Part shown: piece after piece, positions 27,566-37,137 of the stretch | Layout: each line of letters starts with the position of its first letter | How positions within the stretch are numbered: the first letter of the stretch is position 1 | Origin: Pseudomonas caricapapayae | GTDB lineage: Bacteria > Pseudomonadota > Gammaproteobacteria > Pseudomonadales > Pseudomonadaceae | Length of the DNA: 58,210 bases | Assembly: GCF_001400735.1 (NCBI RefSeq) | Contig: NZ_LJPW01000152.1 | Coordinates: 1-58,210, forward strand | Direction of reading: 5' to 3' | Translations under genes and position numbers: made by a program | The notes under the pieces: generated by a model | Told to the model about the DNA's origin: nothing | What the model saw: the letters and a program-made list of their open reading frames with translations, nothing else | Database searches by the model: none

Positions 27566-30331
27566 ATGGATCTGACATTCGGTACCGCCCTCAGCCAGAG
27601 CGGACGCTTGCTGCAACTCACCACGCCGCTGGGCGAGCATCAGCTTCAGGCCCTGCGCGTACACGGGGTCGAGCGCATCGGCCGTGTGCCCCGCTACACT
27701 CTCGACGTGGTGGTGCAGGACACCGAATACGATCCTGAAAAACTCATCGGCCAACCCGTCAGCCTGGCCATCCTCTGCGATGACGGTTCTCCCGCGCAGC
27801 GTCATGGCCTGGTCGAGAGCGTGCGCTACTTGGGCAATGACGGTGGTCTGCATGACTGGCAACTGGTCTTCGCGCCTTGGTTCAGCCTGCTCGAGTACCG
27901 GCTCGACTGCCGCATCTGGCAGGACAAGAATCTGCCGGCGATTCTTGAAGCCGTTTTCTCGATGTACGAACAGGCCAAGGGCAATTACCGCCTGGACCTG
28001 CGTCGTGAATACGCACCGCTGTCCTACGTCACTCAGTTCAACGAGAGCGACGCCAACTTCGTGCAGCGTTGGTGCGAGCAGGAAGGTCTTTTCTGGTACG
28101 TCGAACACACTGCGGACAAGCATTGCATCGTCTTCACTGACACCGTCGACACCCTGCCCGCGTTGGCACCCCAGAGCGTTCGCTTTCACACTCAGAACGC
28201 CACCGAGAAACAGGACGGCATTACCCAGTGGAGCAGTGGCTCGCAGTTGCTCAGCGGCAAGCTGCATTGGCGCAGTGTCGATTACCTGGCCCACGGCCAG
28301 CCCCGCGAAACCGTGATGCCGGCCTTGCAGGCCGCTTCCGCCCCGCAGGCGCTGGAGCGTTACGAGTATCAGGGCCAGTACGGCTGGCAGAAGCAGGACC
28401 GCGGCGAATGGCTGAGCCGCGTACAGATCGAGCAGCGTGAGTCGCAGGCTCGTCGTGTGCAAGGTCAAAGCGGCGTGCGGCAGATGGAAGCCGGGCGCTG
28501 GTTTGAACTGACCCAGCATCCGCTGTATGCGCGTAAACCGGCTGAAGAGCGTCAGTTCCTGCTGATCGAAGTCGAGATGTTCGCCGAGAGCAACCTGCCA
28601 CTGGCCAAGGAGAGACGCGAAGTGCCGGGCAGTCTGGCAGCGCTGTTCAGGTCGGTGCGCCCTGAGCAGTCGGGGTTGCCGGGCGTGGCAGCAGTGGCCG
28701 ATGCATTGGGTGTGGGCAGTCATGGCTTCTTCCTAAACCGTTTCGAAGGCCAACTGCACAGCGTGCCGTTCCGCAGTCCCGCCGAGCACTCCAAACCTAA
28801 AAGCCTCGGCCAACAGACCGCCGTAGTTGTCACGCCCAGTGGCCATGAAGTGTTTACCGACACCCTCAACCGAATCTGTGTGCGCTTCCACTGGGACCGC
28901 CTTTCCCAGGACGGTGAACTGGGCTCCTGCTGGCTGCGCATGATGCAACCGAGCAGCGGCCCGGACTGGGGCAGTGTGCATGTGCCCCGTGCCGGTGAAG
29001 AGGTGGTCATCACTTTTCTGGACAACGACATCGACCGACCGCTGGTCATGGGCCAGGTCTACGGCGGCCATAAACCCGCCTGGCACTCCAGCGGGTTGAT
29101 GGCCGGTTACAAGAGCAAGGAAGTCGGCGGCGGCGGTTTCAACCAGTGGGTGATGGACGATTCAACGGGCCAGGTCCGCACCCAGATCCACAGCAGCCAC
29201 GGGCATACCCAGCTCAACCTCGGTTATTTGATCGACCAGCGCGGCAACAATCGCGGCGGCCTGCGCGGTACAGGTTTCGAGTTACGCACCGATGCTTACG
29301 GTGCCCTGCGCGCCCAGCAGGGTCTTTACCTCAGCACCTGGAAACGCAGCGGTGCCCAGGGCGCACAGATCGATGCCAGCGAAGCGCAGCAGCAACTGAA
29401 AAACAGCGAGCAACGCGTCAAGACCCTGTCCGATACCGCCCAACAGCACAACGCCCTGCCGATGCAGGAAGGCCTGGACAGCCTCACCCAGCTCAACAGC
29501 GATGCCGACGTGACCTACGGCAGCGACGACGGCGCCCCGAGCCAGGGCCCCGGCGAACAACAACGCAACGGCGGTGATACTGCCTGGGCAATCCGCAGCG
29601 GTGGACGCGGCAAAACACCGGGTTACCAGCAACCGCTGCTGATCGCCTCCTCGCCCGCCGACATCGCCACCGCCACCCCAAAAAGCACCCACCTGCACAG
29701 CGGCAAGCACCTGACCCTGAGCACCGGTGAAGACGTGAGCATCGCCAGCGGCAAATCCCTGCTCGCAAGCGTGGCGCAAAGCATCAGCTTGTTTGCGCAG
29801 AATGCCGGGGCCAAGCTGTTTGCAGCCAAGGGCAAGATCGAGCTGCAGGCGCAGAGTGATGCGATGGAATTGACCGCGCAGCAGGGCATGAAAATCACCT
29901 CTCTTGCACAGTTAGTGGAAATGTCTGCACAGAAGGAAATTTTGCTCACCAGTGGCGGCGCTTATATCAGGATCATACGCGGCAATATCGAGGTGCATGC
30001 GCCAGGCACAATAGACATCAAAGGTGCCAAAAAGACCCTCAGCGGTCCCGCAAGCATGGACTACGCAAATAAGCAGCTTCCCATCGCAGTACCCGCAGGG
30101 CTGTATGACGAGCAAAATCGCCTCATGACCAGCCACGGTGTACCGCTTGAGGATGTCGCGGTCGAGGTTGATATTCCTGACGAAGGCAAGAAAATATTTT
30201 TTACCGACCAGGACGGTAATATTCCACGGATTTTTAGCGACAAGCCTGGTAATGGCAAGATTACGCTGGTGCCTGATGAGTTGATCGTGCCCGCGGGGGC
30301 GGACAAATACTCTCCGAGTAAAAAATCATGA
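27566..30331 (+). CDS. vgrG: T6SS spike protein VgrG (TssI) with C-terminal extension
   Basis: Spike trimer subunit, 921 residues. The gp27-like N-terminal part contains YVTQFNESDANFVQRWCEQEGLFWY, followed by the gp5 OB-fold (CVRFHWDRLSQDGELGSCWLRM, GWGSVHVPRAGEEVVITFLDND-like) and a DUF2345 needle with repetitive beta strands (about 650-830). The last 85 residues or so (from LPIAVPAGLYDEQ) form an extra domain with PLEDVAVEVDIPDEGKKIFFTD, resembling a transthyretin-like carrier-type fold that binds effectors in other VgrGs. Its DNA is more AT-rich than the rest of the gene. AAAGGAG precedes the start, and the stop overlaps the next gene (ATGA). Confidence 0.95.
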   Translation: MDLTFGTALSQSGRLLQLTTPLGEHQLQALRVHGVERIGRVPRYTLDVVVQDTEYDPEKLIGQPVSLAILCDDGSPAQRHGLVESVRYLGNDGGLHDWQLVFAPWFSLLEYRLDCRIWQDKNLPAILEAVFSMYEQAKGNYRLDLRREYAPLSYVTQFNESDANFVQRWCEQEGLFWYVEHTADKHCIVFTDTVDTLPALAPQSVRFHTQNATEKQDGITQWSSGSQLLSGKLHWRSVDYLAHGQPRETVMPALQAASAPQALERYEYQGQYGWQKQDRGEWLSRVQIEQRESQARRVQGQSGVRQMEAGRWFELTQHPLYARKPAEERQFLLIEVEMFAESNLPLAKERREVPGSLAALFRSVRPEQSGLPGVAAVADALGVGSHGFFLNRFEGQLHSVPFRSPAEHSKPKSLGQQTAVVVTPSGHEVFTDTLNRICVRFHWDRLSQDGELGSCWLRMMQPSSGPDWGSVHVPRAGEEVVITFLDNDIDRPLVMGQVYGGHKPAWHSSGLMAGYKSKEVGGGGFNQWVMDDSTGQVRTQIHSSHGHTQLNLGYLIDQRGNNRGGLRGTGFELRTDAYGALRAQQGLYLSTWKRSGAQGAQIDASEAQQQLKNSEQRVKTLSDTAQQHNALPMQEGLDSLTQLNSDADVTYGSDDGAPSQGPGEQQRNGGDTAWAIRSGGRGKTPGYQQPLLIASSPADIATATPKSTHLHSGKHLTLSTGEDVSIASGKSLLASVAQSISLFAQNAGAKLFAAKGKIELQAQSDAMELTAQQGMKITSLAQLVEMSAQKEILLTSGGAYIRIIRGNIEVHAPGTIDIKGAKKTLSGPASMDYANKQLPIAVPAGLYDEQNRLMTSHGVPLEDVAVEVDIPDEGKKIFFTDQDGNIPRIFSDKPGNGKITLVPDELIVPAGADKYSPSKKS

Positions 30332-31317
30332 AGAATGACTTTAAATTTAACACTCAGGCTTGCTCGATCAACGATCTGAACCCGAAGTGTAGACAATTAT
30401 GGTCAATCGGTCAGCAAGTTGCCGTAAGGCGGTTGAGCGTACAGACACGCGCACCTTACCAGCAGCCACCCCGATACCAGCTGATAAGCGACTTCAGCAC
30501 GCGCGCTGCGCGTATCGCAGGTAATTACGCTCGAATCTATCTTGAGCTTGAGCCCAAGGGAAAACCTGAGTTAAAAGGGCGATTCTACTGGACCGGATTG
30601 GCAGCATTCGCCAGCAAGCAGGTCATGTGTGCGCTGGACTATACGACCCATACTAAGATGAGAGCGGTTCCGTTAATGGACTTATCGCTGGACTTGTCAA
30701 AGCAATTTTTGGGCATGGGGAATTTTTGGCTTTTTCAGGATATTTTTGTTTGGCATTGGTTTTATATAAACTACCCCGAGCAGTTCTTTGAATGCATAGG
30801 CAGTCGAAGCATTGGAGACTGCGAAGATAACTTTCAAGCCAGTTTTAAAAAACTCCCCTGGTTTAGTGCTGCCGTACCAAAAATCAATAATCTCAAAGTC
30901 ACCCCCTACCTCAGACAGGGCTTTGAATTCATAAAGAAAACTGAAAGCATGACGACGGTATCAGACCGACGGGCGCTTCAGTATCAATCTTTAATCGCTA
31001 TCGCCAACCACGAGCAAGTCAAGATTTTACAACCACTTATTTATGAAGACGTCGTTTTTCGAAGGTTACTGGACGCCCAGGCCGTGGTCGAGGGCAACTG
31101 GGGGGTACCACGCCGCCTGGCTGCATTAAGTACCGCATGTGAAACAAACACCAAAGCGCTGGACAACGTCATGACCAAGGGGGAACTTTATGACAAAATT
31201 GACCGAATGGTCTTTATTACTGAAATTGCCAACAGCTATCACGAGAAAATGTTTTCTTCAGCGTCCTATATGAACTCGGCAATCAGTACTATTTCCACCT
31301 GGAACGAGCGAACATGA
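30328..31317 (+). CDS. Putative T6SS effector B (paralogue of the 25679 protein)
   Basis: A 329-residue protein, exactly as long as its paralogue at 25679 and sharing the N-terminal third and the FWLFQDIFVWHWFY block almost unchanged. The C-terminal half diverges more but keeps KINNLKVTPYL and ATISTWNERT-like ends (STISTWNERT here). It starts inside the vgrG stop codon, so it is co-translated with VgrG and is probably that spike's cargo. Catalytic residues are not evident. No signal peptide. The DNA is clearly more AT-rich than the tss genes. Confidence 0.78.
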   Translation: MKNDFKFNTQACSINDLNPKCRQLWSIGQQVAVRRLSVQTRAPYQQPPRYQLISDFSTRAARIAGNYARIYLELEPKGKPELKGRFYWTGLAAFASKQVMCALDYTTHTKMRAVPLMDLSLDLSKQFLGMGNFWLFQDIFVWHWFYINYPEQFFECIGSRSIGDCEDNFQASFKKLPWFSAAVPKINNLKVTPYLRQGFEFIKKTESMTTVSDRRALQYQSLIAIANHEQVKILQPLIYEDVVFRRLLDAQAVVEGNWGVPRRLAALSTACETNTKALDNVMTKGELYDKIDRMVFITEIANSYHEKMFSSASYMNSAISTISTWNERT

Positions 31318-32177
31318 GATTTATTTTATTCCTCACATTTCTTTTACTCTCTGGATGCTGGGATAACATGCAAAAAAACAACGCTGTGCAATTGTGGCTT
31401 GGAGATACTATCGAGACCACCAAGAAAAATCTAGGATCAGATCTTTTCAGTGACTGTGACTCTGAGCTGTGCTGGTATCGGTATCGACAACCCGTACGTA
31501 GCGGAAAATTTCTGACCATGATGTTAGGTGGAGAAACATCCAGATTTGAAATTCAGCGAGTCTTTGCTTTTTCAGTACCGATCTATACTCAAGACGACAA
31601 CAAAATCGAGCTGATCAGTCTGAATCCTTTTGAAGTACCCGAGGACTCATTACACACTGAAGCGGAATCAAAATTTTATGAGCTGTTGACGTCACTCCAA
31701 AATGCGGGTTGGAAACGGTATATACGTCTCGGTGAACCACGAATTTCCGGAACAGAACTAAGCAAGCTTAGCACGGTGAATGAAGTACTCGGTAAGCCTG
31801 TTATGACAGGCCCCTGGAGTGATCCGTCAATACGACTACCCGAAGAGCTGTGGCGGTCAATGCCCATCTTTAGTGATTGGTCATTTTACCGTGGTAATGA
31901 ATACCTTACAGTCAGTGTTCAACGGGAAGACAGTGAAAAAGAACCCTCTAAAACCGGGACCTATCTTTTTACGCTCACTTTCAAATCCGAAAAAAGATTT
32001 TTTTCAGAGTACTTTGATTCATCTGATCGCGATCGCATGAAAGAGCTTTTACCCGACCTACTGAAAAAGCTGGCATCGCAACGTGCGATCGCGGAAAGCC
32101 GTTTGAAGGAAATGGGAGTCACCATTGACGAACGTTACCAGAATCCCACGATCAGTATCCTGGAAGCACAGCATTGA
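31314..32177 (+). CDS. Putative immunity lipoprotein B
   Basis: A 287-residue predicted lipoprotein with lipobox LLSGC (Cys15). It is the same length as lipoprotein A and shares NEVLGKPV/TGPW-DP, a YRGNEYL motif and a C-terminal Lys/Glu-rich helix (LKEMGVTIDERY against LKKMGIKIDENY). The N-terminal 130 residues are far less similar, as expected if each recognises a different toxin surface. It overlaps the 30328 gene by 4 bp and ends the T6SS run. AT-rich. The immunity role is inferred. Confidence 0.77.
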   Translation: MRFILFLTFLLLSGCWDNMQKNNAVQLWLGDTIETTKKNLGSDLFSDCDSELCWYRYRQPVRSGKFLTMMLGGETSRFEIQRVFAFSVPIYTQDDNKIELISLNPFEVPEDSLHTEAESKFYELLTSLQNAGWKRYIRLGEPRISGTELSKLSTVNEVLGKPVMTGPWSDPSIRLPEELWRSMPIFSDWSFYRGNEYLTVSVQREDSEKEPSKTGTYLFTLTFKSEKRFFSEYFDSSDRDRMKELLPDLLKKLASQRAIAESRLKEMGVTIDERYQNPTISILEAQH

Positions 32178-32468
32178 ACCTGATGCGCTTGGCAAGATGG
32201 TTGAGGCACGTCCAGTCGTGGGGATGGGGCAGCCGTGGCAGTCGATAATCTGACAGCAACCTGCCCGGAAAAACGAGCGGCTTTATGAAGTGGCTGTCTA
32301 TCGGACTGACCAGATGAAGAATTGTGGCGATTTAGCGCCCAGGTTATGCGGTTGCGTAGTACACCATCCGAAAACTCCATACACTCTGCATCCTGATCAG
32401 AAAAACACCAGAACACAGAATTTCCCGGAAGAAAGACGTCACCCCAATGGAACATCAGGAGCAGTACC
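32178..32468. other. Spacer after the T6SS cluster
   Basis: No gene, repeat or clear terminator seen in 291 bp. The 60-codon ORF at 32290-32472 has no ribosome site and no protein-like composition. Confidence 0.6.
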
Positions 32469-32897
32469 ATGAGCACAGCAGATCAGACGCGCAGCACTGA
32501 CACCTACAGCGCCAAGTGGCAGGAGCGCTTCAATTTCTTCGAGACGTATGGTGCGCCGAACGACCCGCGGTTCAAGGCTGGCCTCAAATCACTTCCTGGC
32601 TTCAGGAAGAAAATGCGGATCAATTTCAACGTCATCGCGTATTTCTTTGGCCCCATTTATTTCTTCGTGCTGGGCCTGTGGAAAAAAGGCATTGCGTTGA
32701 TTGGCATAATGCTCGCGACCAACGCCTTGATCCTTCTGGTATGCACGCTTTTGGGAACCGAGGTTCCTTACGCGCTTGGGGGAGGTCTTAATGTGGCCTA
32801 CGCCCTGATGTATGCGTTGACCGTCAACTACTCCTACTACCTCAAAGAAGTAAAAGGCGAGGAAGGCTGGAACCCGTTCAAAGGCATGCGTCTCTAA
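32469..32897 (+). CDS. DUF2628-family inner-membrane protein
   Basis: A 142-residue protein with the DUF2628 pattern: N-terminal WQERFNFFETYGAP and FKAGLKSLP, a membrane region FNVIAYFFGPIYFFVLGLWKKGIALIGIMLA (about 53-83) and a second hydrophobic stretch to about 120, then a short tail with GWNPFKGMRL. Function unknown. CAGGAGCAGTACC precedes the ATG. It stands alone between the T6SS cluster and the lipid operon. Confidence 0.85.
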   Translation: MSTADQTRSTDTYSAKWQERFNFFETYGAPNDPRFKAGLKSLPGFRKKMRINFNVIAYFFGPIYFFVLGLWKKGIALIGIMLATNALILLVCTLLGTEVPYALGGGLNVAYALMYALTVNYSYYLKEVKGEEGWNPFKGMRL

Positions 32898-33037
32898 CCC
32901 GAAAAGGTTACCGATGACACCGTCCCCTTTGCCGAGCATGAGGGTTCACAATCCATCGACCCATGCCATGTTCAGCCGGCGTTATAGTGAATCAGTCATT
33001 CAGGTAATTGCCACATGGATGCGAAGCCAGGACTCCA

Positions 33038-34045
33038 ATGACAGCGCCCTCTTCCCACGCAGCCCTGCTGCCACTGAAAATTATTGCGACTGGCGTAGCG
33101 GTGCCCGCAAATCGAGTGGAGTCGTCTGCGCTGGACACGTTATTGAACAAGCCTGCGGGTTATGTCGAAAAGCGCTCTGGCGTACATTGCCGTTTTCACG
33201 CAACACTCGATGTCAGCCAAGCCGAACTGGCAGCGCAAGCATTTCAGGATGCGTTGAGAAGGGAGCAGATCCCGACGGGTTCGATTGACCTGTTGATCTC
33301 GGCCTCGGCAGTACCCATGCAGGCCTTACCCTGCACGGCAGCATTGATTCTCAAGGCGGCCCATCTGCCACCGGGTACGCCGGGCTTTGATATCAACAGC
33401 AGTTGCGTCGGCTTCATTACGGCGCTATAGGTCGCTGCCGGCTTGCTCAATGCCGGGATCTACAAGCGCATCGCGATCGTCTCGGCAGATCTCGTTTCAC
33501 GTGGTATCGACTGGGATGACGAAGAAAGCTCTCTGATCCTCGGCGACGGAGCAGCCTGCGCCATTGTCGAACGCGGTGACGGCAGCAGCGGCATTCTGAG
33601 CAGCCTCTCCGAGACTTACCCGGAAGGTAGCGACCTGTGCGAGATTCAAGCAGGCGGCACACGCCGTAATCCGCGTACCGGCATGACTGACAAAGACTTT
33701 CTGTTCCACATGAAGGGCAAGCAGCTGTTTCGTCAGGCTGCCGCGTTGATCGAGGGCTATCTCGCACGATTACTCGAAAGCAGCGGTTTGACCCTGGCCG
33801 ATATCGTCACCGTCGTACCTCACCAAGCCAGCCATCTTTCGCTTGAGCACATGCGAAAACGTCTGGGAGTACCTTCTGAAGTGCTGGTAGATATTTATCG
33901 TTATCATGGCAATCAGGTATCGGCCTCGATTCCAACAGCGCTGCATACTGCCTTTACTACCGGCCGCTTCACGCCAGGCAAGCCGGTAATGCTGATAGGC
34001 ACCGCTGCAGGTTTGACACTGGCGGGCATGGTGCTGCTGCCATGA
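33038..34045 (+). pseudogene. 3-oxoacyl-ACP synthase III-like gene, interrupted by an in-frame TAG
   Basis: A thiolase-fold ketoacyl synthase III (FabH/OleA-like) that would condense an acyl-CoA/ACP starter. Reading through 33428-33430 gives about 335 residues with all three catalytic residues: Cys in NSSCVGF just before the stop, His in VVPHQAS and Asn in YRYHGNQVSAS. The TAG after FITAL replaces what is probably a Gln codon (CAG to TAG), separating the Cys from the His and Asn, so neither fragment can be active. ATG at 33038 has a modest CCAGGA upstream. The 3' end overlaps the epimerase gene by 4 bp. A sequencing error is the main alternative. Confidence 0.85.
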
Positions 34046-35058
34046 AGGTTCTGCTGACCGGCGCCACCAGTGGCCTTGGACGCAATGCAGCTGATTGGCT
34101 GTTGAACGCTGGCCATAAGGTGCATGCAATCGGACGTGACCCAACAGTGGGAGGTCTGCTGCGAAATCAGGGAGCCGAATTCACGACAATGGACCTGACC
34201 AAGGCTACCGCGAAGGAATGCGAGCGAATGATGCTCGGCTGCGACGTCGTCTGGCACTGCGCCGCGAAGTCTTCTCCCTGGGGCAGCAAGGTCGAGTTTG
34301 ATGAGGCCAACGTTGTAGCAACACAGAAGCTGGCCGAGGCAGCCGGACATTGCGGCGTCTCGCGATTCGTGCATATTTCCACGCCCGCCATTTACTTCGA
34401 CTTTCAGAATCATGAGTGTATTGACGAGCAATACCGTGCCCGACGATTCGCCAATCACTACGCCAGCAGCAAGTACCAGGCAGAGCAATCCATACAGGCG
34501 CTAGTACCACTTTATCCACAGACCACTTTCATCATTCTGCGGCCCCGTGGTCTGTTTGGCCCGTATGACCGGGTGATTCTGCCCCGGATTCTGGGCCAGA
34601 TAGAGCGCGACCGGGGCGTGCTGCGTTTGCCGGGTGGTGGCCAGGCAGTGCTGGACCTTACGTTTGTACTGAACGTTGTGCACGCCATGGACCTGGCGAG
34701 CCATAACAATTCCTTGTCTTCCGGCGCCGCCTACAACGTCACCAATCATCAGCCCATGCGACTGGTGGATACCCTGCAGTTGTTACTGCACGATCAACTC
34801 GGCCTTCGTTATCGTGTTCAGCCCATGCCCTATAGGTTGCTTCACACACTGGCGATTGCACTTGAGCTGCTGGCCTCTGTAACGCGTAAGGAGCCCGTGC
34901 TGACCCGCTACAGTGTGGCAGCTGTGAACTTCGATATGACCCTGAGCCAGACGCGAGCCATTGAAGAACTGGGCTACCGACCTCGGTATACGATGGAAGA
35001 AAGTATTCAGCTCACGGGGCAATGGCTTAAGTCTCAAGCGGTGAAGCGCCATGGCTAG
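34042..35058 (+). CDS. NAD-dependent epimerase/dehydratase (3-beta-HSD/OleD-like)
   Basis: An extended short-chain dehydrogenase of 338 residues. The Rossmann motif GATSGLG is at residues 7-13 and the catalytic YxxxK is YASSKYQAE, with a Ser upstream in FVHISTPAIY. Similarity is to the 3-beta-hydroxysteroid dehydrogenase/OleD branch, which reduces 2-alkyl-3-ketoacids in long-chain olefin synthesis. Its position directly after a ketoacyl synthase III supports a role in reducing that enzyme's product. It starts in the stop of the upstream gene and overlaps the next gene by 8 bp. Confidence 0.88.
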   Translation: MKVLLTGATSGLGRNAADWLLNAGHKVHAIGRDPTVGGLLRNQGAEFTTMDLTKATAKECERMMLGCDVVWHCAAKSSPWGSKVEFDEANVVATQKLAEAAGHCGVSRFVHISTPAIYFDFQNHECIDEQYRARRFANHYASSKYQAEQSIQALVPLYPQTTFIILRPRGLFGPYDRVILPRILGQIERDRGVLRLPGGGQAVLDLTFVLNVVHAMDLASHNNSLSSGAAYNVTNHQPMRLVDTLQLLLHDQLGLRYRVQPMPYRLLHTLAIALELLASVTRKEPVLTRYSVAAVNFDMTLSQTRAIEELGYRPRYTMEESIQLTGQWLKSQAVKRHG

Positions 35059-35857
35059 CATCACCACTTTCGAAGTGGGTTACTGCACGCATATCGGTTG
35101 TATGGCGTTGCAGGGTGCCGGCCTGCGGGTCTGCAAATTTCCGTCCAGGGCGTATCTGCTGGAGGTCGGCGATCGCCGCTGGTTATGGGATACCGGCTAC
35201 GCCAACCATTTTCAGGAGCATACCCGGTCGGGAGTGTTCCGCATCTATAGCCAGGTTACCCCGGTATACCTGGATGCGGGTGAAACGCTGCTGGATCAGT
35301 TGCGTAATGCAGGTTACGCAGCCAACGATATTCAGGCGCTGATCATTTCCCACTTTCATGCCGATCACATCGCCGGCCTACGGGACTTCAGTCATCTCGA
35401 CTTTATCTGCTCGGGCGAAGGCTGGCAGAAAACCCGCTCATTACGTGGCATCGCCGCGCTCAAGCGCGCCTTCGTACCTGGACTGATTCCGGAAGGTTTC
35501 GAGGCAGCATTGCAGTTCGTCGAGGGCTTTGAGCGGGTGAGCCTGACTGAGCAACTGGCACCGTTTACACATGGCTACGAACTACCGGGCAGTGACGGGC
35601 AGATTGTTCTGGTGCCGCTACCAGGTCATGCCGCCGGACACCTGGGTGCATTTATTCTCACCGAAGATGGCTGGACACTGCTGGCCAGTGATTCCGCATG
35701 GTCGCCGCTGAGCTATCAAGAATTGCGCGGGCCTTCCGTGCTTGCCAACGTGCTGATGGACGACAGCAAGGCCTACTACCAGACGCTGAACCGTCTGAAC
35801 CTTTTGTGGACAGCAGGCCATGTGGATATTCGTTTGTGCCACGAGGGGGATTTATGA
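35051..35857 (+). CDS. Metallo-beta-lactamase-fold hydrolase
   Basis: A 268-residue MBL-fold enzyme with the metal motif HFHADH near residues 100-105 and further ligands in LPGHAAGHLG and LLASDSAW. It resembles lactonase/thioesterase-type members (AiiA-like subgroup), which hydrolyse lactones or thioesters. Within this operon it could release or edit an acyl or lactone intermediate. No signal peptide, so probably cytoplasmic. Its stop overlaps the start of the adenylating enzyme (ATGA). Confidence 0.87.
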   Translation: MASITTFEVGYCTHIGCMALQGAGLRVCKFPSRAYLLEVGDRRWLWDTGYANHFQEHTRSGVFRIYSQVTPVYLDAGETLLDQLRNAGYAANDIQALIISHFHADHIAGLRDFSHLDFICSGEGWQKTRSLRGIAALKRAFVPGLIPEGFEAALQFVEGFERVSLTEQLAPFTHGYELPGSDGQIVLVPLPGHAAGHLGAFILTEDGWTLLASDSAWSPLSYQELRGPSVLANVLMDDSKAYYQTLNRLNLLWTAGHVDIRLCHEGDL

Positions 35858-37137
35858 TCCCGGTGATGACGCTCTGGCATTATTGGCGAGCGCGTCGCCT
35901 GCGCTTTTCCAGTCGCCAGGCACTGGAGCATTTTCAGAGCAGGCAACTGAAACGCTTTGCCCATAGGGTGCTGGCCAAAAGTCCTTATTTTCGGGCTTAC
36001 AGCGCTCTGCCATTCAACGAATGGCCGCTGATGGACAAAGCGCTGATGATGACGCAGTTCGACCAGATGAACACCGCAGGTCTGCAACGTGATCAGTTGC
36101 TGGCCTGCGCAAGGCGCGGCGAAGCCGAGCGCGACTTCACGCCACGCATCGGCCGTTTTAGCGTCGGGCTGTCCTCGGGCACGTCAGGGCAGCGCGGCGT
36201 TTTCGTCGTGAGCCCGCAGGAACAGCAGATCTGGGCGGGCGGGATGCTTGCCAAGATGCTCCCAGACGGTATTTTCGCGGGTGAGCGAGTGGCGCTCTTT
36301 TTACGTGCGGACAATAACCTGTACCACAGCGTCGACAATCGCTGGCTGAGCCTGGCCTTTTATGACCTGTTCGCGCCGTTCACTGAGCAGTTGTCTCGCT
36401 TACAAGCACAGGCGCCGACCATTATCGTTGCGCCAGCACAGGTGCTGCGCGCCCTGGCCCTGGCCGTTCTGGGCGGGCAGATCCAACTCGACGTGAAGAA
36501 AGTGATCTCCGTCGCCGAAGTTCTGGATGCGCAGGATCGCCAGTTGCTGAACACGGTGTTCCGCGAGGTCGGCGAGGTCTATCAGGCAACCGAAGGTTTT
36601 CTGGCGGCCACGTGCTCGCATGGCACACTGCATTTGAACGAAGAGTTCGTGCATATCGAGCCCCAGTGGCTTGATGAGCAGCGCTTCACGCCGTTGATCA
36701 CCGACTTCACTCGCAGTACCCAACCTATCGTACGCTACCGGCTGGATGATGTACTGGTCAGGCAATCCGAGCCCTGCCCGTGTGGTCAGCATTCGATGGC
36801 GATTTCCCGAATCGAGGGTCGCCGCGACGATCAGCTTTCGCTGCCTGACCAGCACGGTGAGATGCAGATTATCTTTGCCGACCTGTGCAGTCGGGCAATT
36901 GCCAATGCACTGCCACTGACCAGTGACTACCGCTTGATTCAGCTTTTGAAAACCCGGTTGCAGCTGATTGCAGACTGTACGCAAACCGAACTGGAGCACA
37001 GCCGTAGACAACTTGTCGCCCTGTTCACACAACAGGGTATTGCCACTGACAAACTTGAATGGCAACTGACAGTGCAGAACGTGATGCCGAACTTCGATCG
37101 AAAACGACGCCGTATTGTCCGGCAGGCAAAAGCATGA
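35854..37137 (+). CDS. F390-synthetase/phenylacetate-CoA-ligase-like adenylating enzyme
   Basis: A 427-residue adenylate-forming protein. The phosphate-binding loop is LSSGTSGQRG (about 107-116), followed by YQATEGF, TDFTRSTQPIVRYRLDDVL and a C-terminal GRRDDQLSL hinge. A CPCG motif suggests a structural metal site as in the PaaK/CapK family. These enzymes activate carboxylic acids as acyl-AMP; OleC is a functional analogue in olefin synthesis. The longer reading frame upstream is ignored because ATG 35854 lies in the preceding stop and gives the family N-terminus. Substrate unknown. Confidence 0.85.
   Translation: MIPVMTLWHYWRARRLRFSSRQALEHFQSRQLKRFAHRVLAKSPYFRAYSALPFNEWPLMDKALMMTQFDQMNTAGLQRDQLLACARRGEAERDFTPRIGRFSVGLSSGTSGQRGVFVVSPQEQQIWAGGMLAKMLPDGIFAGERVALFLRADNNLYHSVDNRWLSLAFYDLFAPFTEQLSRLQAQAPTIIVAPAQVLRALALAVLGGQIQLDVKKVISVAEVLDAQDRQLLNTVFREVGEVYQATEGFLAATCSHGTLHLNEEFVHIEPQWLDEQRFTPLITDFTRSTQPIVRYRLDDVLVRQSEPCPCGQHSMAISRIEGRRDDQLSLPDQHGEMQIIFADLCSRAIANALPLTSDYRLIQLLKTRLQLIADCTQTELEHSRRQLVALFTQQGIATDKLEWQLTVQNVMPNFDRKRRRIVRQAKA

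Noticed and set aside
27515..28723. 402-codon minus-strand ORF
   Set aside because: Lies wholly opposite vgrG, which has clear family motifs and a strong ribosome site.
33428..33430. Recoding of TAG (read-through or pyrrolysine) in the synthase gene
   Set aside because: No recoding structure is apparent, and FabH-like enzymes do not use it; a nonsense change or sequencing error is simpler.
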